Shown: positions 1-8,633, counted from the stretch's first letter. The stretch: 37,157 nt of DNA from Crocosphaera sp. (GCF_030064895.1 NZ_JASJEB010000085.1:1-37157); one strand, 5' to 3'. Program-made: numbers and translations. Notes: a model not told the origin generated them from the sequence alone.

Positions 1-355
1 TTTAATCATTAAATAATCAATAGTTAGTAATAGATAAAAATTACAGACTGTTATTGGGGTCAAATCTCCATATTCCTTATTATATAAGGCTTTCAGGCTT
101 GTTCTCAATTCTCTCATGAATAATGCAGGTTAAGTAACCTGAGTTCGGAGTTCGGAGTTGGATTTTTTTCAAGGAAAGAATCAGTGTTTGAGACTTCTGA
201 TTTTGACCAAACATTGAACATCTTTCATTTTGGTTTCAAGCCTCTCCCTTTAGGGAGAAAGAAGTTTGGGAGAGGTTTCAAGCCTACTTCCAAACGAAAT
301 TTTATTATGTCCTCATCGTTTCTTATTTCTGAGATATCATTACTTATTACAATAA
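1..355. other. Gene-free lead-in with short repeats
   Basis: I see no gene in this stretch. It holds three heptamer-like units (GAGTTCG, GAGTTCG, GAGTTGG) near 139-159, and the small inverted repeat listed separately at 232-285. The end of the stretch is the upstream region of the Rpn-type gene that starts at 356. No clear Shine-Dalgarno sequence precedes that start. Confidence 0.5.
232..285. repeat. Small hairpin flanked by 12-bp direct repeats
   Basis: GGTTTCAAGCCT occurs at 232-243 and again at 274-285. Between and overlapping these copies, CCTCTCCC (241-248) and GGGAGAGG (268-275) form a perfect 8-bp inverted repeat. The arrangement resembles a small dispersed intergenic repeat rather than a terminator, because no T-run follows. 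Function is unknown. Confidence 0.5.
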
Positions 356-1192
356 ATGTATGATTCCATTTGTAAATTCATCGCTGCCCAATTCCCTGAA
401 GATATGGCAAGATGGTTATTAGGAAAACCCATCCCCTTAACTGAGTTAAAGCCATCAGAACTATCTTTAGAACCCATTCGCGCTGATAGTTTAATCTTTT
501 TGCAATCGGAGGATTTAATTTTACATATTGAGTTCCAAACTCAACCAGATAAAGCTATTCCTTTTAGGATGTTAGATTATCGCATCAGAGGTTATCGTCT
601 TTATCCACAAAAAGAGATGATTCAAGTGGTAATTTATTTAAGAGAGAATTCTTCAGAATTAACTCAACAAACCGTCTTTGAATTAAGCAAAACACGCCAT
701 GAATTCGATGTTATTCGCTTATGGGAGGTTCCTACAGACATTTTATTACAGTCTAAAGGATTATTACCTTTTGCTGTTTTAGGTCAAAGTAAAAATAGAG
801 AAAATATTCTCAGACAGATTAGCCAACAAATTGAGGATATTCCTGATAAAAGAGAAAAAAGCAATCTTGCTGCTTCTACTTCTATCTTAGCTGGTTTAGT
901 ATTAAGTAAGGACATCATTCAACGTTTACTAAAGGAGGACATCATGAAAGAATCTGTTATTTACCAAGACATTGAAGAAAAAGGAAAGGAAAAAGGAAGA
1001 CAGGAAGGAGAAGCTAACCTCATTATACGTCAACTAGATCGTCGTTTTGGTCAACTTTCTACAGATTTACTAACTCAAATTAGAGGTTTATCTGTTGAAA
1101 ACTTAGAAGATTTAGGAGAAGCTTTATTAGACTTTAAAAGCGAGAACGATTTAACACAATGGTTGTCTAATGTCTTAAAAAGTGCTGAATAA
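356..1192 (+). CDS. Rpn-family PD-(D/E)XK nuclease-like protein with C-terminal DUF4351
   Basis: This 278-residue protein has the architecture of the Rpn/PD-(D/E)XK transposase-like proteins common in cyanobacteria. The N-terminal part (YDSICKFIAAQFPED, then ADSLIFLQSEDLILHIEFQT at about 44-63) carries the nuclease-fold core; the E-x-Q of HIEFQT is the usual ExK/ExQ-type strand. A charged linker (EEKGKEKGRQEGEA) leads to a C-terminal DUF4351 helical region (IIRQLDRRFGQL, LSVENLEDLGEALLDF). Family members have been linked to recombination-promoting DNA cleavage in E. coli, but cyanobacterial copies are mostly uncharacterised. Start chosen: the ATG at 356, which gives the family's usual MYDxICKF opening. 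It stands alone on the plus strand. The family call is confident; activity is an inference. Confidence 0.85.
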   Translation: MYDSICKFIAAQFPEDMARWLLGKPIPLTELKPSELSLEPIRADSLIFLQSEDLILHIEFQTQPDKAIPFRMLDYRIRGYRLYPQKEMIQVVIYLRENSSELTQQTVFELSKTRHEFDVIRLWEVPTDILLQSKGLLPFAVLGQSKNRENILRQISQQIEDIPDKREKSNLAASTSILAGLVLSKDIIQRLLKEDIMKESVIYQDIEEKGKEKGRQEGEANLIIRQLDRRFGQLSTDLLTQIRGLSVENLEDLGEALLDFKSENDLTQWLSNVLKSAE

Positions 1193-1218
1193 AATAACAT
1201 CAAAAATCTGTTTTATCA

Positions 1219-1271
1219 GGTGGGCAAAAATTACGATTTTATAAAACAAATAAATATCTAATTTGCCCACC
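1219..1271. repeat. Palindromic element with GGTGGGCAAA / TTTGCCCACC ends
   Basis: GGTGGGCAAA at 1219-1228 and TTTGCCCACC at 1262-1271 are perfect 10-bp inverted arms around a 33-nt AT-rich centre. A second element with the same arms lies at 28332-28390. The arms match exactly while the centres differ, so this is a dispersed intergenic repeat rather than a gene-specific terminator. Confidence 0.75.
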
Positions 1272-1334
1272 CTAATTTTTTACTATTTTTGGTAATGCTA
1301 TAATATAGTTACTTAAGGAAACAGGGAAACAGTC

Positions 1335-1796
1335 ATGGTACAAATACCATCTCAATCTAACCTAAAAAAATTATATGAAATAGACGATTATCTTTGGATA
1401 GAAAAAACCATTAAACTCTTACAAGAAAAAAAATTTAATGAGTTAGATATAGAAAATTTAATTGAGGAATTAGAAGATTTGGGTAGAGAGAGAAAAAACA
1501 AAGTAGAAAGTTTACTAAGACAGATCATAGTTCATCTTTTGTTGTTAGAATATTGGTCAAAAGAATATCAATATAACTCTGCTCATTGGAAAGCAGAGAT
1601 TACTGAATTTAGATTTCAAATAAATGGTATTTTAACCAAAAACTTACAAAATTTTTTAGCTAATAGACTTGAATTAATTTATCAAAATAGTCTTAAATAT
1701 ACTAAAAGAAAAACTGAACTTAATACCTTTCCTCAAAAATGTCCTTATAGTCTAGAACAATTATTAGATGAAGATTGGTTCCCGACAAAATTATAA
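1335..1796 (+). CDS. DUF29 family protein
   Basis: This 153-residue protein matches the DUF29 family, a small all-helical family strongly expanded in cyanobacteria. Visible family features are the N-terminal YEIDDYLWIEKTIKLLQEKK, the acidic helix IENLIEELEDLGRERKNKVE (about 40-59), the core VHLLLLEYW (about 66-74), and the C-terminal CPYSLEQLLDEDWFP. There is no signal peptide or membrane segment. The start ATG at 1335 is followed directly by the family core. It overlaps nothing, and its stop lies only 2 nt from the convergent HEAT-repeat gene. No biochemical function is established for the family; genes of this kind often sit among other accessory genes, as here. Confidence 0.85.
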   Translation: MVQIPSQSNLKKLYEIDDYLWIEKTIKLLQEKKFNELDIENLIEELEDLGRERKNKVESLLRQIIVHLLLLEYWSKEYQYNSAHWKAEITEFRFQINGILTKNLQNFLANRLELIYQNSLKYTKRKTELNTFPQKCPYSLEQLLDEDWFPTKL

Positions 1797-1800
1797 ATTG

Positions 1801-2934
1801 TTAATTTTCATTCTTTTTTAATCCTGAAATTGCGTGTAATTTTACAGATTTATTAGAATCATTGGATAGTTTTTTGAGACAATTTATAGCTGTTTCATTT
1901 CCTAATTCTCCGAAAGTAACTGCCATCTTCTGCTTGATCTTTGTTTCTTGACTAATAGGGTTATTTGATAATAAAAATTCTTCTAAAATTTCACTGCTTT
2001 GATGTCTAAATATTTCACTTTTTGTAGTTGCTAATAAATCAATTATTATCTGACAAAATTCTATATCTTCAGTAAATAATGCTTGTTTTAAATAAATTAA
2101 TGCTTGAGATGATTCTGTCCAACTCAAAGCTTTAATTACTGCTTTTTTTAGTTCTATAGGAGTTGTTTTTTTCTGGAGAACTATAGATAATTCTTCTATT
2201 GCTTCATCTGTTTCAATTTTTCCTAAAGCTAGGGCTGTTTCTTGACAAATTTCTAAATTTATGTCATAAAGTAAAGGCTTTAAATGGGTAACAATATCAA
2301 ATTCTGTTGTTAATTGTGACTGCATTCCTAAAACGATAATAGCTTCTTTACGAACCCCAGAAACAGGATCATTTAACCTATTAATAAAGATAGGAATCAG
2401 TCGTTTTTGATGAAAACTACCCAAACATTCTAAAGCGATCGCCCTAATTTCTGGGTCAGGATCATTAACAACTTCTAACAAAGGTTTAATGGTATCTGAA
2501 TGACGAATTTGTGCTAATGCTTTAACAGCTAATAATCTAGAAGATTCATGCCTTTGTAGTAACATTTCTAGGCTTTCAATAGCAGAAATACCCATTTTTG
2601 TCAACCCTTCTGCTAGGATATTTAATAAGTCTTCTTCCTCTATTGTTTGTAATAATTGAGTAAAAGAAATAATAACTTTCAGATCATTAAATTCTGACAA
2701 AATACGAGCAACAAACCAACGATATTCAACCTCAATATTCTCATCTTCTAAGATAATTAATAAAGGTTCTATTATTTTTTCCCCAAGTTTAGGAAATAAT
2801 TTAGACACATCCCAACGCTGCTGAAAATCTCCTGATTCTAACAAGAATATTCCTAGTTTTATCAGTTCAAAATCATCAGTTTTTTTTTGATAAATTGCTG
2901 TTTTAAATTGTTGAATAGCTTGATCATTATCCAT
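1801..2934 (-). CDS. HEAT-repeat protein
   Basis: This 377-residue protein is built of repeated two-helix HEAT units. Examples are VKALAQIRHSDTIKPLLEVV, then PDPEIRAIALECLGSF and NDPVSGVRKEAIIVLG. The DPxxxVRxxA/AxxALG pattern recurs at roughly 31-residue spacing from about residue 55 to the C terminus. No lyase or protease residues are visible, so the phycobilin-lyase branch of HEAT proteins (CpcE/NblB) is possible but unproven. It starts 12 nt after the stop of the kinase-like gene on the same strand, so the two are probably co-transcribed. The protein may be a scaffold or partner of that kinase; this is inference from position only. Confidence 0.8.
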   Translation of the reverse strand: MDNDQAIQQFKTAIYQKKTDDFELIKLGIFLLESGDFQQRWDVSKLFPKLGEKIIEPLLIILEDENIEVEYRWFVARILSEFNDLKVIISFTQLLQTIEEEDLLNILAEGLTKMGISAIESLEMLLQRHESSRLLAVKALAQIRHSDTIKPLLEVVNDPDPEIRAIALECLGSFHQKRLIPIFINRLNDPVSGVRKEAIIVLGMQSQLTTEFDIVTHLKPLLYDINLEICQETALALGKIETDEAIEELSIVLQKKTTPIELKKAVIKALSWTESSQALIYLKQALFTEDIEFCQIIIDLLATTKSEIFRHQSSEILEEFLLSNNPISQETKIKQKMAVTFGELGNETAINCLKKLSNDSNKSVKLHAISGLKKNEN

Positions 2935-2946
2935 AGATTTAAGCCC

Positions 2947-4881
2947 TTAATCTATAACAGTAATATTGAGTTCATAATTAACAATTTCCTGGCTTTTTGA
3001 AACAACAGTGAATTCATAATAACCGCTTTCAATTAGTTCTCCAGACCATTGATGATTTGTAGAATCTTCTAACATATTATTTCTTCCCGTAGGTGAATAA
3101 ACAGAAAGAAGTAAATTGCGATCTCCTTCTAATTTCACCTCAATTCTTTGGTTCGCTTTTAAGTTAGCAACATAAGCATTTCCTTCACCTGACTCTAATT
3201 TTTTAAGACGTTGAATAGCCCCATTTTGCTCTAATTCAATTCCTAATCTTTCGTAACTATCACCTTCTTGTAAAGAAGCTATGGTATCTGCAATCATAGC
3301 ATTCCAAATTTGACCAATAGGTTCGTCAATAAAATCCTCATTTTCTTGTTCAGGAAAAGCAGCAAAAAAACGCCCATCAACCAAATCATACAAAGCACGA
3401 CTACTTAAAAATAAACGATTAGCTCTTTGCTTCCAAACCCTTCTTTGACTCCGAGTATAACTGCCAATATTTTCTAATGATTCTGAACTCAAAGACTCAA
3501 CACCCTCTAATACCTGAATAGCGGTTTCATCCCATCTATCACGCCAATTAATATCGTCTTTACCATTGCTCAAAATCTTGTCTCTTTGCTCAGGATATTT
3601 ATCCCAAAAAAGTTCATCAACTACCCCAACAAACCAACTATGATCTAATCCCAATTGACGACGACGAGTGCGTATTTCTGTTTTCCGTTCTAACTCTTTA
3701 TCGCTAATATTAGGGTTTGAAGATTCCTCCGACAAGACCTCTGTAGGTTGGCTATCTTCTTGAGTATTAAGGATTTGAGAAATCCATAATTTCCCTGCCC
3801 ACCATCCCATTGTCCCTGAGCCTAAAATTAGCATCAAAAGTAAAAACAACTTACCTAAACAGCCAGTAATAGGACTATTTTTGCGGTTGGTTACTGTCAT
3901 ATTTTGTTCGGTTTTTTGCCTAGAAGAAACGATCACTTTTGTTGGAGAAGTTTGAGGCATTATAGCAGACTTCACCACTTGGGTGGGAGGGGTAAGAGGT
4001 TGAGAAGAAGATTGGGTGAGTAGTGCTATGATTTCTTGCGCCGAAGAATAGCGATCGCCTGGATTTTTGGCCAACATTTTTGCTAGAATCTGGCTAAAAT
4101 CAGAACTAATGGGCAACTCTGAGGAAAACATACCGCTTAAATTGTCACTTTCTTGTAACTGTAATGGTTCTTTTCCAGTTAATAAAGTGTAAGCAGTGGC
4201 TGCTAACCCATATAAATCACTATTGGCTGTGACGATCCCTTGTTCGATTTGTTCCTTGGGTGCATATCCAGGTTCACCCACTTGTATAATTTTAGTGGTT
4301 AATAATTCTGGGTGTTTAAAATAGGTATTGGCAATAGTTGATAACTGTTTAACACTGCCAAAATCGATTAAAATGGGTAGATTATCTGTTTGACGACATA
4401 TAATATTATCAGGGGTAATGTCCCTATGAATAATTCCCGTTTCGTGGAGATAATGAAGAACGGGTAAAACTTCTAATAAAAATCGTTTAATTGCTGTTTC
4501 TGTAAACAGTTTTCCTGTTTTTAATCCTTGTTCTAATTGTTGACGATAGGTTAATCCTTCCACATAGTCTTGTACCAAAAAGAGTTTAATTGTATTTTCC
4601 TGTTGGCAAGAAAATAGTTCCCGAAAACTAGGTATTTGAGGATGCTCTAAAGTATAAAGAATTTGTGCTTTGCGCTGAAATAATTCTTCTGTTTTTTTTA
4701 GGGCTAAAACATCATGGACATCGGGAGCAAATTCCTGGAGAACACAACGATCATTAAAACGATGACTATCTCCAGCTAAATAAGTTCTTCCTAGTTTCCC
4801 TTGACCGAGTTGACGTAGAATCAGAAAACGGTCATTGACCATAGTTTGAGGTTGTAACCCAGTATTCATAGCAAAACTCAA
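2947..4881 (-). CDS. Membrane-anchored Ser/Thr kinase-like protein, probably degenerate in the N-lobe
   Basis: This 644-residue protein has a kinase domain (about 17-290), a linker, one transmembrane segment (about 345-362, LFLLLMLILGSGTMGWW) and an extracytoplasmic part ending in a beta-rich PPC-like domain (about 560-644). The glycine loop GQGKLG, HRDITPDN (152-159) and DFG (173-175) are present. The VAIK-type lysine of the usual cyanobacterial CVLKEFAP motif is Gln (CVLQEFAP, Q49), and the alpha-C Glu of the REA motif is Lys (FQRKA, K71). Both partners of the Lys-Glu salt bridge are thus changed, so it may be a pseudokinase or use an altered ATP mode. HRDI-T/S-PDN without the usual Lys is normal in cyanobacterial relatives. 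It lies between the SepF-like gene and the HEAT gene on the same strand. Confidence 0.85.
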   Translation of the reverse strand: MSFAMNTGLQPQTMVNDRFLILRQLGQGKLGRTYLAGDSHRFNDRCVLQEFAPDVHDVLALKKTEELFQRKAQILYTLEHPQIPSFRELFSCQQENTIKLFLVQDYVEGLTYRQQLEQGLKTGKLFTETAIKRFLLEVLPVLHYLHETGIIHRDITPDNIICRQTDNLPILIDFGSVKQLSTIANTYFKHPELLTTKIIQVGEPGYAPKEQIEQGIVTANSDLYGLAATAYTLLTGKEPLQLQESDNLSGMFSSELPISSDFSQILAKMLAKNPGDRYSSAQEIIALLTQSSSQPLTPPTQVVKSAIMPQTSPTKVIVSSRQKTEQNMTVTNRKNSPITGCLGKLFLLLMLILGSGTMGWWAGKLWISQILNTQEDSQPTEVLSEESSNPNISDKELERKTEIRTRRRQLGLDHSWFVGVVDELFWDKYPEQRDKILSNGKDDINWRDRWDETAIQVLEGVESLSSESLENIGSYTRSQRRVWKQRANRLFLSSRALYDLVDGRFFAAFPEQENEDFIDEPIGQIWNAMIADTIASLQEGDSYERLGIELEQNGAIQRLKKLESGEGNAYVANLKANQRIEVKLEGDRNLLLSVYSPTGRNNMLEDSTNHQWSGELIESGYYEFTVVSKSQEIVNYELNITVID

Positions 4882-4969
4882 AAATTTTTACCTAAATATT
4901 TATTAATTGCTATAATTATAGGCAATGTCTGGGCTTTAAAGTTGTCAATGCTATGCTTTCTCATCATAC

Positions 4970-5314
4970 TCAGGTTAAGATGTCTTTTAAACGTGGAGAA
5001 GGGGAAGTTGGAGCAGGTCGTTGGGATTGTATCTCTACTTGATTGGGAACAAACATAAACGTCTTTTCGGCGATCCAAAAGGTTTGTCCATCAATGGCGC
5101 AAGCTCCTCCTGCCATCCAGTCAACGACCCGTTGTGCTTTATCTGTGCTTAATTGATCCAAGACTAAAATAACTACTTTTCTAGCTTGCAAAAGTTGCAA
5201 AGCTTCACGGGTTTCTTCAACTACCTTGATGTTTTTGACAACAACCTCTGATTGAAGGTTCTGGTCAGCAGACCAATCAAATCTAGGAATACGACTCATT
5301 GATTTTTCTTTCAT
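4970..5314 (-). CDS. Short SepF-like (DUF552) protein
   Basis: This 114-residue protein consists almost entirely of a SepF core domain. It shares with the full SepF encoded at 13768 the pattern VVV, then LxxRKxVxLxL, AQRxVDxxAGGxxAIDG (residues about 60-77) and a final IxExxFxFxPNxVE. It lacks the N-terminal amphipathic helix that anchors SepF to the membrane (MILDKLKRW in the other copy) and lacks a long linker. SepF proteins polymerise and tether FtsZ to the membrane at the division site; without the anchor this copy could act as a modulator. Two starts are possible: ATG at 5314 or the in-frame ATG five codons later (MSRIPRFDW). The kinase-like gene follows 88 nt downstream. Confidence 0.8.
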   Translation of the reverse strand: MKEKSMSRIPRFDWSADQNLQSEVVVKNIKVVEETREALQLLQARKVVILVLDQLSTDKAQRVVDWMAGGACAIDGQTFWIAEKTFMFVPNQVEIQSQRPAPTSPSPRLKDILT

Positions 5315-6158
5315 AAGAAAGCTATAAAAATGATTAATACTATCGATTAAAATTATTAATCGGTCACTTTATCTAAGGATGTTAATAGATGGTTTCCATT
5401 TGAAAAAATAGATCATTAATAAGTAGATGATTTAAAAGGGGTTTATTAAAAGATACCACTGCTAGTATATCTGAATTACAAGAGTGATTAAGTAATATAA
5501 GTAACATTTTGTCTTAAAATTTAAGTTTTAAGGGAATCCTGGCTAAAAGCTTAAGGAGCAATACCATCAGCTTATGGTGTTATTCCAGAACTATTAGGAG
5601 CAAACTCCTTCTAATAGTCACATTTAGTCAGATTCTAACAATTATTTCTAATTTTTATATGCACCTCCTTAACACACACGTAATTTAAAGAAATTTAATA
5701 ATTTTGTTTTATAGCAGGCAAATCTCCCTGTAATCCCTTCTATGGAAGTTAACACATTTTTAAAAGGCAGATCATTAAATAAGTATAAAGCTTGTTTGAG
5801 TCCCATCTTGCCAAATAGTGAAGAAGTCATAGTTCCTCAACTCCCTAAAAATGATATGGTTTAGCACCCACAAAAAAATCTTTAGGTAAGAAAAATTAAT
5901 TTTAATTTTTCTAGAGAGTTATGGTTTCAAGAGTTTTCAGTTAATACGAGAAAAACTATTAGTTTATTACCATAAATGTGAGAGAAGAGTAAATATACCG
6001 ATAGCAGGACATCATGCAAAGTTTTAATACAATTATGTTCCGAAAGCTCATAAATACGATATTATCGGAGTAATAAGAATATCTATAAACACTGAAGACT
6101 TTAACTTAACAATTTAATATTCAAAAAAAAGTTTAATAGGAAGACAGGAGGAAATAGT
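5315..6158. other. Divergent 844-bp intergenic region with two adjacent hairpins
   Basis: No coding sequence is supported here. Two inverted repeats sit side by side at 5555-5586 and 5590-5618. In the first, ATACCAT (5561-5567) faces ATGGTGTTAT (5574-5583) around a 6-nt loop, and the pairing extends imperfectly outward. In the second, ACTATTAGGAG (5590-5600) faces CTCCT and AATAGT (5605-5618) with a small bulge. There is no T-run, so a small RNA or leader is as likely as a terminator. The 3' edge contains AGGAGG at 6146-6151, the ribosome binding site of the next gene. Confidence 0.4.
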
Positions 6159-7484
6159 ATGACTGTAGAACATCGCTGTCCCTTGTGTAACTCACCCCTT
6201 TGGCCTCATGTAAGGAGTGGACATCTGACCTGGTTTTGCCGACACTGTGAACAAGAAGTACCCTACAGTGTTGAAGAAAACCAATCCGAGAGGGTTGAAA
6301 GTTATGGCACAAAATTGACACCTCAAACACCTCAGCTATCAACACCTCCAGTTCCTCAAACTTTCAGCCTTAAAGAAATTTTACAAACTACGATCAACGG
6401 GATCGCTCAATTTTTGCAAGCGGATCGAGTTGTCATCGCCCAAATGATGCCATCGGGAGAGATGACAGTAGTAGAAGAATGGAGGCAACGACCTTGGAAA
6501 ACCTTGCTTCATTGTCACATCAGTCACTTTGTCAGCTTAGCGAATCTTCAAGCTTGGCAACAAGGGGACATAGAGGCGATCGCAGATGTGAGTCAACCAG
6601 ACCCGCAAACTTCGACCATGATGGCTTTGGATAGCCTTTTTGATGTTAAAGCCAAAATTATTGTTCCCATTCGTCAACGAGACCCTCAAGCAAAGCCTAT
6701 GCATGGTTCAAGTCACTCTAGTCATAGTAGTAAAAAGACTCACAGTTTGTGGGGACTGATTATGGTCCATCAATGTTCGAGTCCCCGTCAATGGACTTCT
6801 TCAGAACTGGGTTTTTTGTCGTTATTATCCACTCAATTAATTATTTCTATCCAACAAGACCACTTTTATCAACATCTAAATCAAATTAATCAAAAATTAG
6901 AAGAAATTTCTTTTCAAGATCGTTTAACTCAGATACCTAACCGTCATTATTTTGAACATTATTTTAACCAAGAATGGCGACGTATGGCCAGAGAGAAACA
7001 ACCCCTTTCTTTAATCTTATGCGATGTAGATTTTTTTAAAGCTTATAACGATACTTTTGGCCATGTTCAAGGTGATCGCTGTTTACAAGAATTAGCTCAT
7101 ACCCTTAAATATACTTTAAACCGTCCAGGAGATATGGTTTCCCGTTATGGAGGGGAAAAATTTGTTATTATTTTACCCAATACTAAAGTGTCAGGGGCGG
7201 TTCATGTTGCGGAACAAATACGAACGGCTATTCAACAGTTAAAAATGCCGGCAGCGACAGAGCAAGTAAATAAATACGTCACCATTAGTTTAGGTGTTTC
7301 TACTGTTATTCCCTCGCCACAAACATCAGCGAGACAATTATTAAATGATGCAGATAAAGCTTTATATAAAGCTAAAGAAAAAGGACGGGATCAAGTATTT
7401 TTTCGAGGACAAGAACAATTCAATCCCTCTCCTCAATTAAATCACCATCAACCTACCTTAATGACTGCGCCTGTAATAGAATAG
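6159..7484 (+). CDS. Zinc-ribbon, GAF and degenerate GGDEF protein
   Basis: This 441-residue protein has three parts. A zinc ribbon has C7xxC10 and C27xxC30. A GAF domain spans about 72-232 (LKEILQTTINGIAQFLQADR). A GGDEF domain spans about 250-410, with the substrate-site aspartates in LCDVDFF (D289, D291). The signature reads RYGGEKFVII (331-335), so the fourth residue of GG(D/E)EF, a metal-binding acid needed for diguanylate cyclase activity, is lysine. The inhibitory I-site RPGD (322-325) is intact at the usual five-residue distance. The protein may therefore bind c-di-GMP as a receptor instead of making it. The ATG at 6159 has AGGAGG 7 nt upstream. There is no membrane segment; a cytoplasmic sensor is likely. 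Confidence 0.85.
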   Translation: MTVEHRCPLCNSPLWPHVRSGHLTWFCRHCEQEVPYSVEENQSERVESYGTKLTPQTPQLSTPPVPQTFSLKEILQTTINGIAQFLQADRVVIAQMMPSGEMTVVEEWRQRPWKTLLHCHISHFVSLANLQAWQQGDIEAIADVSQPDPQTSTMMALDSLFDVKAKIIVPIRQRDPQAKPMHGSSHSSHSSKKTHSLWGLIMVHQCSSPRQWTSSELGFLSLLSTQLIISIQQDHFYQHLNQINQKLEEISFQDRLTQIPNRHYFEHYFNQEWRRMAREKQPLSLILCDVDFFKAYNDTFGHVQGDRCLQELAHTLKYTLNRPGDMVSRYGGEKFVIILPNTKVSGAVHVAEQIRTAIQQLKMPAATEQVNKYVTISLGVSTVIPSPQTSARQLLNDADKALYKAKEKGRDQVFFRGQEQFNPSPQLNHHQPTLMTAPVIE

Positions 7485-7498
7485 ATAATATCAAACCG

Positions 7499-7870
7499 AT
7501 GGATCTTTTAAAAGATTATGTTGCCTATTTTTTTAGTCAAGGCATTACAGATACTAAAGAGAATATCATAAAATTACAACAATAGTTCAATAATAACCAT
7601 GTATAATCTATTTCCATCCATAATTTAACCGAAGTAAATGAACATTTATTATCGCAATTATTTTCAGTAATTATTATTGATAATCATCTCAAAAAACACA
7701 TAATTGAAAATTTGTTTAAAAAATTACACAAATACCCTGCTCTCCAAGAAACTCCTATTATTGCCTTGAGTAAAAAAGCAGGAAATGGAATTCCTTGGTT
7801 AGAGAGAAAATTAAAATTAGAAGATTATGTTTTAAACCCTTTTAATGAAGATCAATTAGTTGACTATTGA
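7499..7870 (+). pseudogene. Decayed response-regulator receiver-like gene
   Basis: One reading frame from ATG 7499 to TGA 7868-7870 is interrupted by two in-frame stops, TAG at 7583-7585 and TAA at 7604-7606. The frame reads MDLLKDYVAYFF before the first stop. After the second stop it contains receiver-like strands SVIIIDN, TPIIALS and the terminal DYVLNPFNEDQLV, which resembles the conserved Lys-Pro region of CheY-like domains with Asn in place of Lys. It starts 14 nt after the GGDEF gene on the same strand, so it was probably its operon partner. Translational readthrough or sequence error are alternatives, but two stops make decay more likely. Confidence 0.6.
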
Positions 7871-7952
7871 AAGAATTTATAATCTACACATCCAGCTTTA
7901 GCAAAAAGCGATATTTATTGATTTTCTCGCTAATAAAATAAGATATTGTAGA

Positions 7953-8633
7953 TTAGTTTTTAGCAGGAATATATTTAGCTAACTTAGCAGCAAGATTAGC
8001 AAAAGGCATACTTTGTAACCAAACCTTACCCGGGCCAGTTAACTTAGCCAAAAATAAACCTTCTCCACTAAATAAAACATTTTTTATCCCTTTAACAGAT
8101 TCAATTTCAAAATTAACTGTGGGTTCAAATAAAGCAATATGGCCAGGATCAACCAAAAGTACTTCTTGGGGTTTTAAATCATAGCTTTGCATTTCTCCTG
8201 GAATTTCTAAAAATGCCTTTCCCGGTCCGGTTATTTTTTGTAAAATAAACCCTTCCCCTCCAAATAAACCAGCACCCAATTTTTTGCGAAAATGTAACTC
8301 TATTTCCACAGTTTCTTCAGCACACATAAAGGCATCTCTTTGACAAATTAAACTCTGTCCAGGTGTTAATTGAAAATCTAAAATTGTCCCAGGAACCTCC
8401 ATTGTAAAAGCAACCATTCCCTGACCGGAATTACAATTATAACTGGTCATAAATAAAGACTCTCCAGCTAATGCCCTGCCAATACCAGCCATTAGCCCAC
8501 CTCTGGTGTTTGTCTTCATTTCTATGTCTCCTTTCATCCAGGCCATACCACCAGACTCGGTAAAAATTGACTCTCCCATCATCAGATGAGTTTCTAAAAT
8601 TTGCATTACGGTTCCGTGAATTTTGTACTGCAT
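7953..8633 (-). CDS. AIM24/TIGR00266 family protein
   Basis: This 226-residue protein matches the AIM24 (TIGR00266) family in length and sequence. Family landmarks include ESGGMAWMKGDIEM near residue 26, FMTSYNC near 61, TPGQSLICQRDAFMC near 89, GEGFILQKITGPGKAFLE near 126 and the second GEGLFLAKLTGPGKVWLQ near 191. The two GEGxFLxKxTGPGKxxL units show internal duplication of the beta-rich fold. There is no signal peptide. Mitochondrial Aim24 is linked to inner-membrane organisation; the bacterial role is unknown. The start ATG at 8633 gives the usual MQYKI opening. It is a single gene on the minus strand. Confidence 0.9.
   Translation of the reverse strand: MQYKIHGTVMQILETHLMMGESIFTESGGMAWMKGDIEMKTNTRGGLMAGIGRALAGESLFMTSYNCNSGQGMVAFTMEVPGTILDFQLTPGQSLICQRDAFMCAEETVEIELHFRKKLGAGLFGGEGFILQKITGPGKAFLEIPGEMQSYDLKPQEVLLVDPGHIALFEPTVNFEIESVKGIKNVLFSGEGLFLAKLTGPGKVWLQSMPFANLAAKLAKYIPAKN

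Noticed and set aside
4405-4430. Missing Lys in HRDITPDN as proof of a dead kinase
   Set aside because: HRDI-S/T-PDN is common in active-type cyanobacterial kinases; the argument rests instead on Q49 and K71.
4878-5078. Minus-strand 66-residue frame overlapping the SepF-like gene
   Set aside because: It overlaps the SepF-like coding sequence in another frame and shows no family features.
6133-6345. Minus-strand 70-residue frame
   Set aside because: It is antisense to the zinc ribbon of the GGDEF protein and has no recognisable family.
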